A DNA stretch of 64,000 nt from WQUF01 sp031549885 (GTDB taxonomy: Bacteria > Bacillota > Clostridia > Clostridiales > Clostridiaceae), in the NCBI GenBank assembly GCA_031549885.1, contig JAVBPD010000046.1:1-64000 (forward strand). The letters are read 5' to 3'. Position 1 is the stretch's first letter, and the number at the start of each line of letters is the position of its first letter. Below are positions 26,536 through 36,539 of this stretch, piece after piece. The position numbers were made by a program, and so were the translations under genes. The notes under the pieces were generated by a model. It made no database searches. It was given only the letters and a program-made list of their open reading frames with translations, and was not told where the DNA came from.

Positions 26536-28965
26536 TCATTTATCTAGATTTTCAATGGCATTAACCTCTATAATGCCATTACCATCTCTTGTAATATTCA
26601 AGGTCTTAATTTCAAATGGTTTAAAAGAAAGCTCTACGTGAATATTAAATAGAGCAATATTTAACAAAGTTTTATTATAAAAACCTGAACATTCATATGC
26701 TCTTAAAATAATTCCTTCCTCATCTTCTGAAATTTTAACCACAGAAATATTTATATTATCATTGCTATTTTCTATAAAGCTATAGCTTTTATCTTTTAAA
26801 TGTCCTTCATGACATGTGTCAAACAAAGCATATACTTTGCCATTTATTAAATCAGATGCTTTTTTACATTTTGCTCCATCTATATCATTGTTTAAACCTA
26901 ACAAAACAGTAAATTCTTGATATCCTTTGTCGATAAATTTAAAATGTGTGTTGTTTATCTCTTTTAAATGATTTCCTTGAGCGTAAATTGGACTCCTTAA
27001 AATCGTTAAATTTAAAGTATCCTCTTTAAAGTCATAGGCATATTTTGAATCGCTAGAGATAATCATTCCATATCTATTCTCATCCATTACAGAAATATAT
27101 GAATGGGTGAATTCTTCTTGCCCATGGATTATATCTCGCCTCTCAAAGCCATAAGGTACCTCATTTATAATGCAAGGATTGTAAATATTAAGTGGAATAG
27201 AAAGCTTAATAACACTTTGTTTTTCATCATTGTTTAAATAATTTTTAATTACTATATTCTCATCATTTCCATATATATTAAAAATTAGAGTAAGCGTAGA
27301 CTTTCCATGTTCATAATTTACAGCCATAGATTTTCTTATTTCCCCATGTTCCATTTTTTTAATGTCCACAACTTTAAAAGTTGCAATTACCTTATTAAAG
27401 GAAAACCTTCCACCTGCCCAAGGGTTTTCTAAATCTTCTATAATTTTAAATTCTAAATTTGATTTAAGAATATTATTTCCAGTGGTTTTGTCTATTATTT
27501 TATTCAAACCCTTATCTCTAGTAAATTCTAGCCTTATTTTATCATTCTCAATATAATCTTCTTGTATAATTTGTCTTTCATAACTTGGATTAACCATAAA
27601 AGAAGGCTCTTCTTTAACTAAACTTAGCACAGAATAAGACATAGCCTTTAGATTCTTTTTAAATATTACCTTTCTTCTGCCATTAAAGTTTTTATTTATG
27701 GTAATAACCTCAGTCATAACTCTCTCATAATATACTTCATTTAAATCTTCATCTAAAATCCTAAGAGGCCACCTGCAATCATAAGGTATTTCAAGCTCTA
27801 TCCACTCATCATTTTCATAAGATTTTGTGTTAAATAAAATTAAAGGAATGCCTTTTTCAAGCTTTGTATCTATATTTTGTGCAATCTTTTGCATAGATAT
27901 ATCCACCACTTCTTCACATATAACAAGGCAGAAGTTATACATGTTTATGGCATCATCACAAGCCTCCTTTATAGATGTTCCAGCAATCGTGTCATGAAAG
28001 TGATTTAAAAGCACCATTTCATAAGCTTTATCTATTTTATTTTTTAAATTAACCTCATTATTTAACATATAAGCTATTGTACTTAACTTCTCAGCTTCAA
28101 GAAGCCTATTTTCGCAAATTCTATTTAACCTCTTTAAACTAGATACTACTGAATAGCAACCTACTGCGTGGTATTTTATTTCGCCTTTAAAATTTTTAAA
28201 ATTTTCATCCTTTATATGTTTAAAGAATTCATCAATTGATGAAAACTTAAACTCTACATCTTCATATTCTTTCATAAACTCATAAACATTTTTAATATTT
28301 TCAATAGTTGGTCCGCCACCATGATTTCCAACTCCATAAAAGCAAAGCATATCATGGGAGTTTTCGTCCATAACAGATAAAGAATCCTCTACATTTATCT
28401 TAAGAGTTTCTTTAGACCAAGCTGTATATTCACAAGGAACTCTGCAGGTTTTTACCTCTGTGCCATCTATACCTTCCCAATTTATAAAAGGGCTATCTAA
28501 TTTCATCTCTATAGAAATTGGCCTCATAAATATATAATACTCAATGCCTACTTGCTTTAAAATTTGAGGAAGGTTTGAATTATGCCCAAAGCTGTCGATA
28601 TTGTAACCAATTTTACAAGTAAAACCAAATTTATCTTTTAAATATTTTTGACCATACAAACCCTGTCTAATAAGACACTCACCGCTTGGCAAATTACAAT
28701 CAGGTTCAATTAAAAAACCTCCAACAATATTCCATCTGCCTTCATTAACCCTCACCTTAATTTCATGGAACATATCTTTATCTATTAGTTCTATCCATTT
28801 ATGAAAGTAAACAGAGCTTGTAGTAAATTTAAAATCTGAAAACTCTTTCATTCTATCTAAAGCTGATCTAAAGGTATTTTTTACTTCTTGTAAACCTTCT
28901 GATTTTGTCCAAAACCAAGCTAAATCAATATGAGAGTTTCCTATCATATGCAAAGTTTTATTCAT
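26536..28965 (-). CDS. Alpha-mannosidase, GH38 (copy 2)
   Basis: About 809 residues with the same layout as copy 1: IGNSHIDLAWFW at the N-terminus, IGYNIDSFGHNS carrying the nucleophile Asp, CRVPCEYTAWSKE, and YGVGNHGGGPT. HFHDTIAGTSIKEA corresponds to the conserved FHD loop of the family. Start chosen at 28965 (MNKTLHM), 6 bases after AAGGGG; an ATG one codon upstream is equally possible. It overlaps the GH2 gene's end by 8 bases. Cytoplasmic, no signal peptide. Confidence 0.93.
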   Translation of the reverse strand: MNKTLHMIGNSHIDLAWFWTKSEGLQEVKNTFRSALDRMKEFSDFKFTTSSVYFHKWIELIDKDMFHEIKVRVNEGRWNIVGGFLIEPDCNLPSGECLIRQGLYGQKYLKDKFGFTCKIGYNIDSFGHNSNLPQILKQVGIEYYIFMRPISIEMKLDSPFINWEGIDGTEVKTCRVPCEYTAWSKETLKINVEDSLSVMDENSHDMLCFYGVGNHGGGPTIENIKNVYEFMKEYEDVEFKFSSIDEFFKHIKDENFKNFKGEIKYHAVGCYSVVSSLKRLNRICENRLLEAEKLSTIAYMLNNEVNLKNKIDKAYEMVLLNHFHDTIAGTSIKEACDDAINMYNFCLVICEEVVDISMQKIAQNIDTKLEKGIPLILFNTKSYENDEWIELEIPYDCRWPLRILDEDLNEVYYERVMTEVITINKNFNGRRKVIFKKNLKAMSYSVLSLVKEEPSFMVNPSYERQIIQEDYIENDKIRLEFTRDKGLNKIIDKTTGNNILKSNLEFKIIEDLENPWAGGRFSFNKVIATFKVVDIKKMEHGEIRKSMAVNYEHGKSTLTLIFNIYGNDENIVIKNYLNNDEKQSVIKLSIPLNIYNPCIINEVPYGFERRDIIHGQEEFTHSYISVMDENRYGMIISSDSKYAYDFKEDTLNLTILRSPIYAQGNHLKEINNTHFKFIDKGYQEFTVLLGLNNDIDGAKCKKASDLINGKVYALFDTCHEGHLKDKSYSFIENSNDNINISVVKISEDEEGIILRAYECSGFYNKTLLNIALFNIHVELSFKPFEIKTLNITRDGNGIIEVNAIENLDK

Positions 28966-31420
28966 CATTTTCCCCTTCGTTAAAGTAATTAATTTTAGCA
29001 TCATCTATTTCACTTTTGTAAATTAACTCTATTTTAAAATTCTCCCTTGGTAATAAAGTAACATAGTTTTTATAAGCTGCTTTATCAGCACTTACAAATA
29101 GAGCTGCAATATTGCCAACATTTTCAATTAAAATTAAACCATGGTGTTTTGCTATATTTAAAGAAGTGCTCTTAACCTTTCTTATAGGTTCTAGATTTTT
29201 GCCATTAATAAAAATATAATCCTTAAAATCTTCATAAAGAGAATTTTTTAACCTTACAATTATAATTTCCTCTTTAATAGAAAAAATCTCCTTGCTTATG
29301 AATTTTCCAGTTTCTAATTTATCAATATTTATTTCATAATCTTTAAAAAACAATAAATCTCCTTTTAAATTATATATTTCTAACTTTCCATTAAATGTGA
29401 TTTTTTCATCTAAACTGCTATTAACCCATATTTCAATTTGCAACACCTCATTAAATGTTTGACCATTGTATTTTAAACTTAAATTTAATTTAGCATAAGC
29501 ATCTTTAACATAATAATACGCCATCTTTGGATATGCATAATAATCCACACTAGCTGTGCCTACTGCATTTGGATATGGTTCGTTAAACTGCCAAGGGAGA
29601 GTGCCTGATAAAGAAAGAGCCCTTCTTCTATTTGATTCAATCGCATATCTTAAACCCTCTGCTTGTATATAGTGGCTAACTTTTGCATATTCTTTAATGT
29701 TTAAAAGCATTCCAAATGTTTCAACCATCTTATCAAAATTTAAAAACCAAAGTCCATGATGGCTCCAAATTCTATTTTCCCTAGTAGGGGGCCACATTTT
29801 TTCAGGAGATAGGAATTTTTTTAACGTTTCATATTTTAAGCATCCTTCTACGCCAAATTCACTGTGAAAAGCACATCTATTTAAGTTATACAAATCATAA
29901 TGGTCCTTAAGTCCTTGGTAAATCCAAGGGCCGTGCACATCAGCGTATTCTGAAAATTCATCCTCCTTTAAAGTTTTTAAATCAAATCCAAACTTTTCCC
30001 CATAAGGAGATGTTGGAAGATATATTTGATCATTTCCATAGCTTAACACTATTTCATTAAGCATATATAGCAATGGATCATTTCCTTTAAGAGGTCCATT
30101 TTCATCAGCAAGTTCATTTCCTCCACACAATATAGTCAATGAAACATGATTTCTCCTCTTCTTAACCACTTCTATTGCGTATTGACAAAATGCTTGTATA
30201 AACTCTTCATCAATAGGGGTTTTATTATCTATTCCTGAACTTGACTGATTAAATTCTTGCCAAATCATTATTCCATTTTCATCGCATAACTTATATAAAA
30301 TTTCTTTTTCAATAAGTCCACCACCCCATATTCTAAGGAGATTTACATTGGCATTTTTTAATAAATGAACTAAGGTCTCATATTTTCTTTCCTTTTCTCC
30401 ACCATACATAAGATCAATAGGTACAAAATTCCATCCTTTTATAAATATTTCCCTGTGATTTACTTTAAATAAATAATTTACTTCATCAGAAAATCCTGGA
30501 TTAACAGATCTTTCTACTTTTTTAAATCCAAATCTATCTTCATAGTTATAAATAACCTTATTTTCTTCATATATGCTTATTTTTATTGTATATAAATTTT
30601 GATCTCCATAGCCATTTGGCCACCAAAGCTTTACGCCTGTTATTTTTTCAAAAATATTAATGAGATTTTTTCCCTCTGCTAAATTAAAATTTAATTGCCC
30701 AGCATTGTGAATTTCACCATTAAAGTCAATCTCATATTTTATGATAGCTTTAGTATATCTATTAGAAAAAATTTCAACTTCTGAATATAAATTGCCAATA
30801 GTTAATTCTTCATTTAACTTAGTTAAAAGCCTTACATTTTCTACAGATATATACTCATCAACAATTATATATGCTTCATCCCAAATTCCAAGGGGTATAA
30901 CCCTTTGAGCAAAATCCCACCAATAATTTACCCTTGCTTTAATGGTGCTTACTTTACTTGTATATCCAATTTGGCAATATTCTCTTGGCGCCTCATCAAT
31001 TGCAACAGCTAAGATATTTTCCTCATCAAAATTTATTAAACTTGTTATATCAAATTCAAAAGGAGTAAACATGCCTTCATGATTACCTAATAAAATACCA
31101 TTGAAAAATACCTTACATGAATAATCCACTCCTTTAAATAAGAGCCTTACCCTATTTTCTAAAAAATCTTTATCAAATTTTATAAATCTTTTATAAAGCC
31201 AATTTCTTTGAGAGACCCACTCATAATTTAAAGTATTATCATCTTTATAAATATCCTTTATTATTCCTTCTTCAATAAGATCTTCTTGAACACAAGATGG
31301 AACTTTAGCTCCTATAAATCCTAAAAGTCTTTTATTTTTATGATCATTTCTTATATACCATTCCTCACCATTGTACCAAGCTAATTTCCAGTTAGAATCA
31401 TTTAAACTTATAAAATTCAT
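28958..31420 (-). CDS. Beta-mannosidase, GH2
   Basis: Exo-acting beta-mannosidase. About 820 residues: sugar-binding N-domain (1-190), immunoglobulin-like domain, TIM barrel (about 320-620), C-terminal beta domains. The acid/base Glu is in LTILCGGNELADENGP and the nucleophile Glu in CAFHSEFGVEG, both in the beta-mannosidase form of GH2, with NLLRIWGGGLIE upstream in the barrel. I start at the ATG at 31420 (MNFISLND), after GGGAG. No signal peptide. It would remove terminal beta-linked mannose, for instance from beta-mannan fragments or the core of N-glycans. Confidence 0.93.
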   Translation of the reverse strand: MNFISLNDSNWKLAWYNGEEWYIRNDHKNKRLLGFIGAKVPSCVQEDLIEEGIIKDIYKDDNTLNYEWVSQRNWLYKRFIKFDKDFLENRVRLLFKGVDYSCKVFFNGILLGNHEGMFTPFEFDITSLINFDEENILAVAIDEAPREYCQIGYTSKVSTIKARVNYWWDFAQRVIPLGIWDEAYIIVDEYISVENVRLLTKLNEELTIGNLYSEVEIFSNRYTKAIIKYEIDFNGEIHNAGQLNFNLAEGKNLINIFEKITGVKLWWPNGYGDQNLYTIKISIYEENKVIYNYEDRFGFKKVERSVNPGFSDEVNYLFKVNHREIFIKGWNFVPIDLMYGGEKERKYETLVHLLKNANVNLLRIWGGGLIEKEILYKLCDENGIMIWQEFNQSSSGIDNKTPIDEEFIQAFCQYAIEVVKKRRNHVSLTILCGGNELADENGPLKGNDPLLYMLNEIVLSYGNDQIYLPTSPYGEKFGFDLKTLKEDEFSEYADVHGPWIYQGLKDHYDLYNLNRCAFHSEFGVEGCLKYETLKKFLSPEKMWPPTRENRIWSHHGLWFLNFDKMVETFGMLLNIKEYAKVSHYIQAEGLRYAIESNRRRALSLSGTLPWQFNEPYPNAVGTASVDYYAYPKMAYYYVKDAYAKLNLSLKYNGQTFNEVLQIEIWVNSSLDEKITFNGKLEIYNLKGDLLFFKDYEINIDKLETGKFISKEIFSIKEEIIIVRLKNSLYEDFKDYIFINGKNLEPIRKVKSTSLNIAKHHGLILIENVGNIAALFVSADKAAYKNYVTLLPRENFKIELIYKSEIDDAKINYFNEGENDE

Positions 31421-31517
31421 ATTAAGCTCCCTTTTAAATTTTAACTTTTTCAAAAAAAAGTAGGCTTTGTGCCAAACTTTTCATATTTAGGTTTAAAATA
31501 GATAAATATATTTTAAT

Positions 31518-32237
31518 TTAATATCTATACTCATCATAAAAGTTTTTAAACCAAGGGTTGTAATATATTGCAAAGCTATTTTTAGCATCTTCTATCCTTT
31601 TATTTGCATCTGCCATCAAAATTGGATTTTGATGACCTACAACCATTAAATCAAAATGAATTTTAGATAACTTATCTAAAGAGTCCTTCCATAAAACTTC
31701 AGATGAACCAATCTTATGAGAAAACCCTCCATATAACGTATCTCCTGCCACTAATATATCTAAACCTTGCATTCTAAGTTTATAACATACAGATCCTAAG
31801 CTATGTCCTGGTGTGTGTAAAACCTCAATTGTAAAATTTCCAAAATCAAATTTTTCCCCACCTTTTAATTTTTCATCAATTTTGCATTTAACAAATTTTT
31901 CATTGTATAAAAATTCTGCAGATGTCTTCATTCCGTCTCCTGTTTCCACAGCAATGCAATCATCCTTGTGAAGCAGTAGAGTAGAATTAAAATTTTCTTT
32001 AAATAAATAAAATGATCCTACATGGTCATAATGACCATGAGTTCCAAATACATATTTTATTGAACTTGGGTCTAATTTTAAGCTTTTTATATTTTTAATT
32101 AAATTATCATAACCCTTAGGACATCCACAATCTATAAGAACATTTTCTTTATTACCTGTCAATAAAAACACTGTAGAATCATATTTATGAGTTAACTTAT
32201 CACTTGCTATTTGATAAAAATTCGAAAGTAATTTCAA
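31518..32237 (-). CDS. Metallo-beta-lactamase-fold hydrolase
   Basis: The 239 residues show the metal motif FGTHGHYDHVGS (about residue 67), VLHTPGHSLGS for the next His, AGDTLYGG with the bridging Asp, and VVGHQNP for the final His, so the dinuclear site is complete. Glyoxalase II-like size. It starts with TTG after GGTGGA and follows a GH38 gene by one base, so it belongs to the operon. The family includes thioesterases, lactonases and phosphodiesterases; no residue pins the substrate. A role on a sugar lactone or a toxic by-product would fit the setting but is conjecture. Confidence 0.85.
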   Translation of the reverse strand: MKLLSNFYQIASDKLTHKYDSTVFLLTGNKENVLIDCGCPKGYDNLIKNIKSLKLDPSSIKYVFGTHGHYDHVGSFYLFKENFNSTLLLHKDDCIAVETGDGMKTSAEFLYNEKFVKCKIDEKLKGGEKFDFGNFTIEVLHTPGHSLGSVCYKLRMQGLDILVAGDTLYGGFSHKIGSSEVLWKDSLDKLSKIHFDLMVVGHQNPILMADANKRIEDAKNSFAIYYNPWFKNFYDEYRY

Positions 32238-32238
32238 T

Positions 32239-34653
32239 TTAATCCACCATATCCATTTCTATTAAATTTACCTCTTTAACTTCGCTTTTTAAAATATCTA
32301 TAGAAATTGTCTTAATTTCACAAGGCTTAAAAGAAAGTTCTATGGTTTTTTTTCCAAACATTAAAATACAATTTACATAGCTTCCTTCTGTCTCATAGAG
32401 CCTTACAATATAGCTATTATTGTCCTCTGAGATCTTTAAAACACTTACAATTACATTTTCCTTATCTACACTTAAAAAGCTCATTTCCCTTTGACAATTC
32501 CATCCCAAATGGTTATTATCTGCTAAATATTCAAGGCATGAATTTACACTATTAGAAAGTTTAATAAGGTAAGCATTATCAATAGCTTTTCCATGAGGCT
32601 TAATTGCAATTTTAAATTCCTGTTCTCCTTTATCAATATACCTGTATATTTTGTTTTCTTCTATTTTATCCGAAGACCCAAAGGAATAAATTGAGCTTCT
32701 TGAAATAGTCAATTCATATTCATTATTTTTCATTCTATAAGCATATTTGCCATCTGTAGCAATGGCTAAGCCTTTATTGCTTTCATTAATGTCCATGTAA
32801 CTTAAAGCAAAGCATTCCTCATTATTTAAAAATTGCCTATCAATAAAACCATATTGAACCTCTGATCTCACTTGTGGTATATTTACATTTACAGGTATAG
32901 AAAGCTTAATGAGCTTTAATTTTTCATCAGAAAAAAGTCTATTCTTACAAAGCAAAAAATCCGAATCTTTATCTAAATAATAAATCACTTCAAGTGTTGA
33001 GTTTTCGCTTTTAAATAGAGATATAATAGCAGACCTATTAGCACCCTCCATTAAAGGTTTTATAGAAATTAATTTAAAACTATCAACAAATTCATCGCTT
33101 CTGCCTTCAGCTCCCCAGGTATCTCTTTCATCTTTATAAATTTTAAAAGCAATTTGCCCATTTAAGCTTTCATAATTATTTAATTTATCAAAAATGCTTT
33201 CAATGGATCCAGAATCTTTATTAAACTTCGCTTTTATTTTAGAGTTTTCAAGAGTTAAATCACTTATTTTCATTATCTGCCCTTTTAAACTCTGCTTTTC
33301 TTGAATTAATCTGTACACTGCATATCCCATAGAAGGAACAGATGCTTTAAATATAATTCTCTTTCTTGTGCTGTTTATAGTATTTTCATAAGAAACTTCC
33401 TCATAAAAAACATCAATACCACAATTATCTTTAATCCTTAAATCCTTATTTTCTCTCCAATAAATATCAACTTCTATCATTTCATCTACATCATAAGAAT
33501 TAGCATTATAAATTATAAGTGGAAACCCATGGCCTCTTGTATCTATTTTCATAGCAATGCTTTCTTTAGCTAAAATTAATAATTTTCTGCCTAAGGAAAT
33601 AGCTCCATGAAAATCATATGCTGCTTCGTTTCTTGCTTCAAATCTAGAAGTACCAGCTAATATATCATGAAATTGATTAAATAAAATAAGTTCCCACATT
33701 TTTTCAATGTCTTCTTTAGGATAATTATTTACCTTTAGAATATTTGCCATTGTCCACAATTTTTCACATTTTAATGCCAAGTACTCGCTTTTTCTATTTA
33801 AAGCTTTAAGCTCTGAATCTACAGAAAAGCATCCATCAAATATCCTTTGCAACTCCCCTCTATATACTGGCATATCTACATCTTTATTGTTTATAACAAA
33901 ATCCTCTAACTTAGAAAATTCTATTATTAAATCCTCTTCTGACTCTTTTAATTCCTTAATAGATTTAATGTTGTCAATAGTAGGCCCTCCTCCATGGTTT
34001 CCTACACCATAAAAGCAAATCATCTCACTTAAATCACTTTTATCCATTTCTATAAGGGTATTATTGATGTTTCTCCTTATGGAATTTTTAGTCCATGCAG
34101 TATATTCGCCTTCAAGCCTTACTCCCATTACATGGCTTCCATCCATTGACTCCCATTTAAACATCATAGAAGGTAAGTTTAATAATTCTTTATGAGGTCT
34201 CATAAAAAAATAACTATCAAGTCCACTCTTTTTTAAGATTTGAGGCAGTGAACCATTATGCCCAAAGCTATCCACTGAAAACCCCACTGTTGCAATTTTA
34301 TTAAATTTTTCTTTTAAATACCATTGAGAGTAAAGCGCATGCCTTACAAATGATTCTCCAGATGGTATATTACAATCTGGCTCAATAAACCATCCACCAA
34401 CTACTTCCCATTTGCCTTCTTCTATTTTTTTCTTAATTTTTATAAAAATATCAGGAAAGTTATCTTCAATCCACCTGTAAAATGATATAGAGCTTGCTGA
34501 AAATATGAATTCAGGAAATTCGTCCATCCTTTCTAAGACAGACATAAAAGTAGATTTTACCTCTTGGAAACCCTCTTCATCTTTCCAAAGCCATACAATA
34601 TCGATGTGAGAGTTTCCAATCATATATAATTTTTTTATTTTTTTATCTATCAT
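32239..34653 (-). CDS. Alpha-mannosidase, GH38 (copy 3)
   Basis: The 804 residues match copies 1 and 2 in layout. Seen are IGNSHIDIVWLWKDEEG, VGFSVDSFGHNG with the nucleophile Asp, EPDCNIPSGESFVRHALYS shared almost exactly with its paralogues, GVGNHGGGPT and FHDILAGTSRFEA. ATG follows AGGTGG. It is the first enzyme gene after the ABC permeases, 21 bp downstream. No signal peptide. Catalytic residues are intact, so all three copies should be active; they differ most in the C-terminal half, where linkage or aglycone specificity may lie. Confidence 0.93.
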   Translation of the reverse strand: MIDKKIKKLYMIGNSHIDIVWLWKDEEGFQEVKSTFMSVLERMDEFPEFIFSASSISFYRWIEDNFPDIFIKIKKKIEEGKWEVVGGWFIEPDCNIPSGESFVRHALYSQWYLKEKFNKIATVGFSVDSFGHNGSLPQILKKSGLDSYFFMRPHKELLNLPSMMFKWESMDGSHVMGVRLEGEYTAWTKNSIRRNINNTLIEMDKSDLSEMICFYGVGNHGGGPTIDNIKSIKELKESEEDLIIEFSKLEDFVINNKDVDMPVYRGELQRIFDGCFSVDSELKALNRKSEYLALKCEKLWTMANILKVNNYPKEDIEKMWELILFNQFHDILAGTSRFEARNEAAYDFHGAISLGRKLLILAKESIAMKIDTRGHGFPLIIYNANSYDVDEMIEVDIYWRENKDLRIKDNCGIDVFYEEVSYENTINSTRKRIIFKASVPSMGYAVYRLIQEKQSLKGQIMKISDLTLENSKIKAKFNKDSGSIESIFDKLNNYESLNGQIAFKIYKDERDTWGAEGRSDEFVDSFKLISIKPLMEGANRSAIISLFKSENSTLEVIYYLDKDSDFLLCKNRLFSDEKLKLIKLSIPVNVNIPQVRSEVQYGFIDRQFLNNEECFALSYMDINESNKGLAIATDGKYAYRMKNNEYELTISRSSIYSFGSSDKIEENKIYRYIDKGEQEFKIAIKPHGKAIDNAYLIKLSNSVNSCLEYLADNNHLGWNCQREMSFLSVDKENVIVSVLKISEDNNSYIVRLYETEGSYVNCILMFGKKTIELSFKPCEIKTISIDILKSEVKEVNLIEMDMVD

Positions 34654-34674
34654 CTAACCACCTACAAATTAAGT

Positions 34675-35541
34675 TTATTTAATACCTGACATAGAAACTC
34701 CTTCAATAAAATATCTTTGCAAACAGAAGAATATTATTACAACAGGAATTAATACAATTATGCTAGCTGCCATAAATAATTGCCATTCAGTACCATGGGC
34801 ACTCTGAAAGGATCTAAGTCCAAATTGAAGGGTATACATTTTATCCTTTGTAATATAAAGAAGTGGTCCTAAAAAATCATTCCATTTAGCATTAAATTCA
34901 AAAATTGCTACAGAAATTAGTGCTGGCCTTACCAATGGAAGTATTATAGTTGCATAAATCTTTAAATCATTTGCACCTTCAATTTTAGCTGCCTCAAGAT
35001 AATCATTTGGAATTCCCATCATAAATTGCCTAAGCAAAAATATATAAAATGCAGATCCAAAAAATGCTGGTACAATGAGAGGCAAATATGAACCAACCCA
35101 ATGAAGCCTTGCAAATAGTATATAAGTTGGAATCATAGTTACAGATCCTGGAATCATCATTGTAGCTAAAACTATTGGGAAAATTATTCTCTTTCCTTTA
35201 AAATTCATCTTTGAAAATCCAAAAGCAACTAGTGAGCTTGAAAGTATAGTTCCAATCATACACAAGATTGTAATAAAAAGAGTGTTAAGAGTATATCTAG
35301 TAAATGGCACTGCTTGCCAAGCTTTAGGGAAATTGCTCCATTTCCAAGCTTCAGGTATTAAATGAAATCCCTTAAAAAGTTCTTCATCAGATTTTAAAGC
35401 AGTTGATATCATCCAAACCAGAGGAAATAATATTATTAATGCAAAAGCTGTCAAAACTACAATAGTTAAAATTTTTTTAATGTTTTCTGATCTTTTTTTG
35501 CTTTTATATTTTACGCTTTTTGTCTCTTCAACACCTACCAT
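34675..35541 (-). CDS. ABC sugar transporter permease (MalG/CUT1 type)
   Basis: The 288 residues form a six-helix inner-membrane permease. The N-terminus is basic, followed by ILTIVVLTAFALIILFPLVW. The EAA loop that docks the ATPase reads YLEAAKIEGANDLKIYATIILP (about 170-190). The C-terminus QRYFIEGVSMSGIK is typical of MalG-like proteins. It pairs with the permease encoded upstream, sharing one base (TAATG). No ATP-binding gene is in the locus, so a shared MsmX-like ATPase encoded elsewhere is probably used. Confidence 0.94.
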   Translation of the reverse strand: MVGVEETKSVKYKSKKRSENIKKILTIVVLTAFALIILFPLVWMISTALKSDEELFKGFHLIPEAWKWSNFPKAWQAVPFTRYTLNTLFITILCMIGTILSSSLVAFGFSKMNFKGKRIIFPIVLATMMIPGSVTMIPTYILFARLHWVGSYLPLIVPAFFGSAFYIFLLRQFMMGIPNDYLEAAKIEGANDLKIYATIILPLVRPALISVAIFEFNAKWNDFLGPLLYITKDKMYTLQFGLRSFQSAHGTEWQLFMAASIIVLIPVVIIFFCLQRYFIEGVSMSGIK

Positions 35542-36461
35542 TATTTATCTCCTCCTTCATAATGAACCCATCTATTGGATATAAATAACTGAACCATGGT
35601 AATCGCTAATATAATAAAGAACAATATCCAAGCTAAAGCACTAGCATATCCCATTTTTAAATCTTTAAAGGCCTTGTTATATAGATAGAAAACATAGAAT
35701 AATGTGGAATTCTGCGGCCCTCCTTTACCATTAGAAGCAATAAATGCTGTATCAAAAACCTGAAAGGCACCAATAATTGTAGTAATAGCAACAAATAAAA
35801 TTGTTGGTGATATCATAGGAAGTGTTATATGCCAATATTTTCTAAAGCCAACAGCCCCATCCAATTCCGCTGCTTCATATAATGATATAGGCACATCCTG
35901 CAAAGCTGCTAAAATTAAAATCATGCTTCCTCCAATGCTCCAAATCCTCATAATTATAAGAGCAGGTTTAGACCAGTTAGGATCTTGAAACCATCCTGGG
36001 CCTTGAATACCAAATAAATGTAGTATTCCATTTATAAGCCCTCCACTTGGATCAAATATCCACATCCATAAAAGAGTAACAGCAACTCCAGACATTACAG
36101 ATGGCAAATAATATATTGTTCTAAAAATGCCTATACCTTTCACTTTTGTATTTAACAAAGATGCCAATATAAGTGCAAATATTATAACTAAAGGAACTGT
36201 AAATAAAACATAATATAATGTATTTCCTAGTGCTATTCTAAAGTATCTATCAGTGGTAAAAATTGAAGTATAGTTTTTTAAACCAAGCCAATCTTGTTTT
36301 GAAGTAATGTTATAATCGGTAAAACTTGTATAAAGTGAAAATAACATTGGGTATGCAGTAAAAGCTAAAAATCCAATTACCCATGGAAGAATAAAAAGAT
36401 AGCCATTAATGCTTTTTTTAAATGTTACAAATTCTTTAGGTTTACCTTTAAATGATTGCAT
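35541..36461 (-). CDS. ABC sugar transporter permease (MalF/CUT1 type)
   Basis: The 306 residues have about six membrane helices, beginning INGYLFILPWVIGFLAFTAYP; the EAA loop reads LYEAAELDGAVGFRKYWHITLP (about 200-220). It forms the translocation pore with the partner encoded next. It follows the binding-protein gene after a hairpin. As in other CUT1 systems the cargo is a short oligosaccharide, here probably mannose-rich given the hydrolases around it. Confidence 0.94.
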   Translation of the reverse strand: MQSFKGKPKEFVTFKKSINGYLFILPWVIGFLAFTAYPMLFSLYTSFTDYNITSKQDWLGLKNYTSIFTTDRYFRIALGNTLYYVLFTVPLVIIFALILASLLNTKVKGIGIFRTIYYLPSVMSGVAVTLLWMWIFDPSGGLINGILHLFGIQGPGWFQDPNWSKPALIIMRIWSIGGSMILILAALQDVPISLYEAAELDGAVGFRKYWHITLPMISPTILFVAITTIIGAFQVFDTAFIASNGKGGPQNSTLFYVFYLYNKAFKDLKMGYASALAWILFFIILAITMVQLFISNRWVHYEGGDK

Positions 36462-36481
36462 TTTACCCCTCCTTGTTAATG

Positions 36482-36510
36482 AAGACTGGCATTTTAAGTA
36501 TGCCAGTCTT
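36482..36510 (-). other. Intercistronic hairpin between binding-protein and permease genes
   Basis: AAGACTGGCA and TGCCAGTCTT flank a 9-base loop. No T run follows on the minus strand, so it is more likely to protect the upstream mRNA end or cause partial stopping than to end the operon, giving more binding protein than permease. Confidence 0.75.
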
Positions 36511-36539
36511 AATTTAATATTTATTTACTATATGACTTA

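Noticed and set aside
29828..29845. AACGTTTCA within the beta-mannosidase gene as a third LacI operator
   Set aside because: Only half of the palindrome matches, it is deep inside a coding region and far from any promoter.
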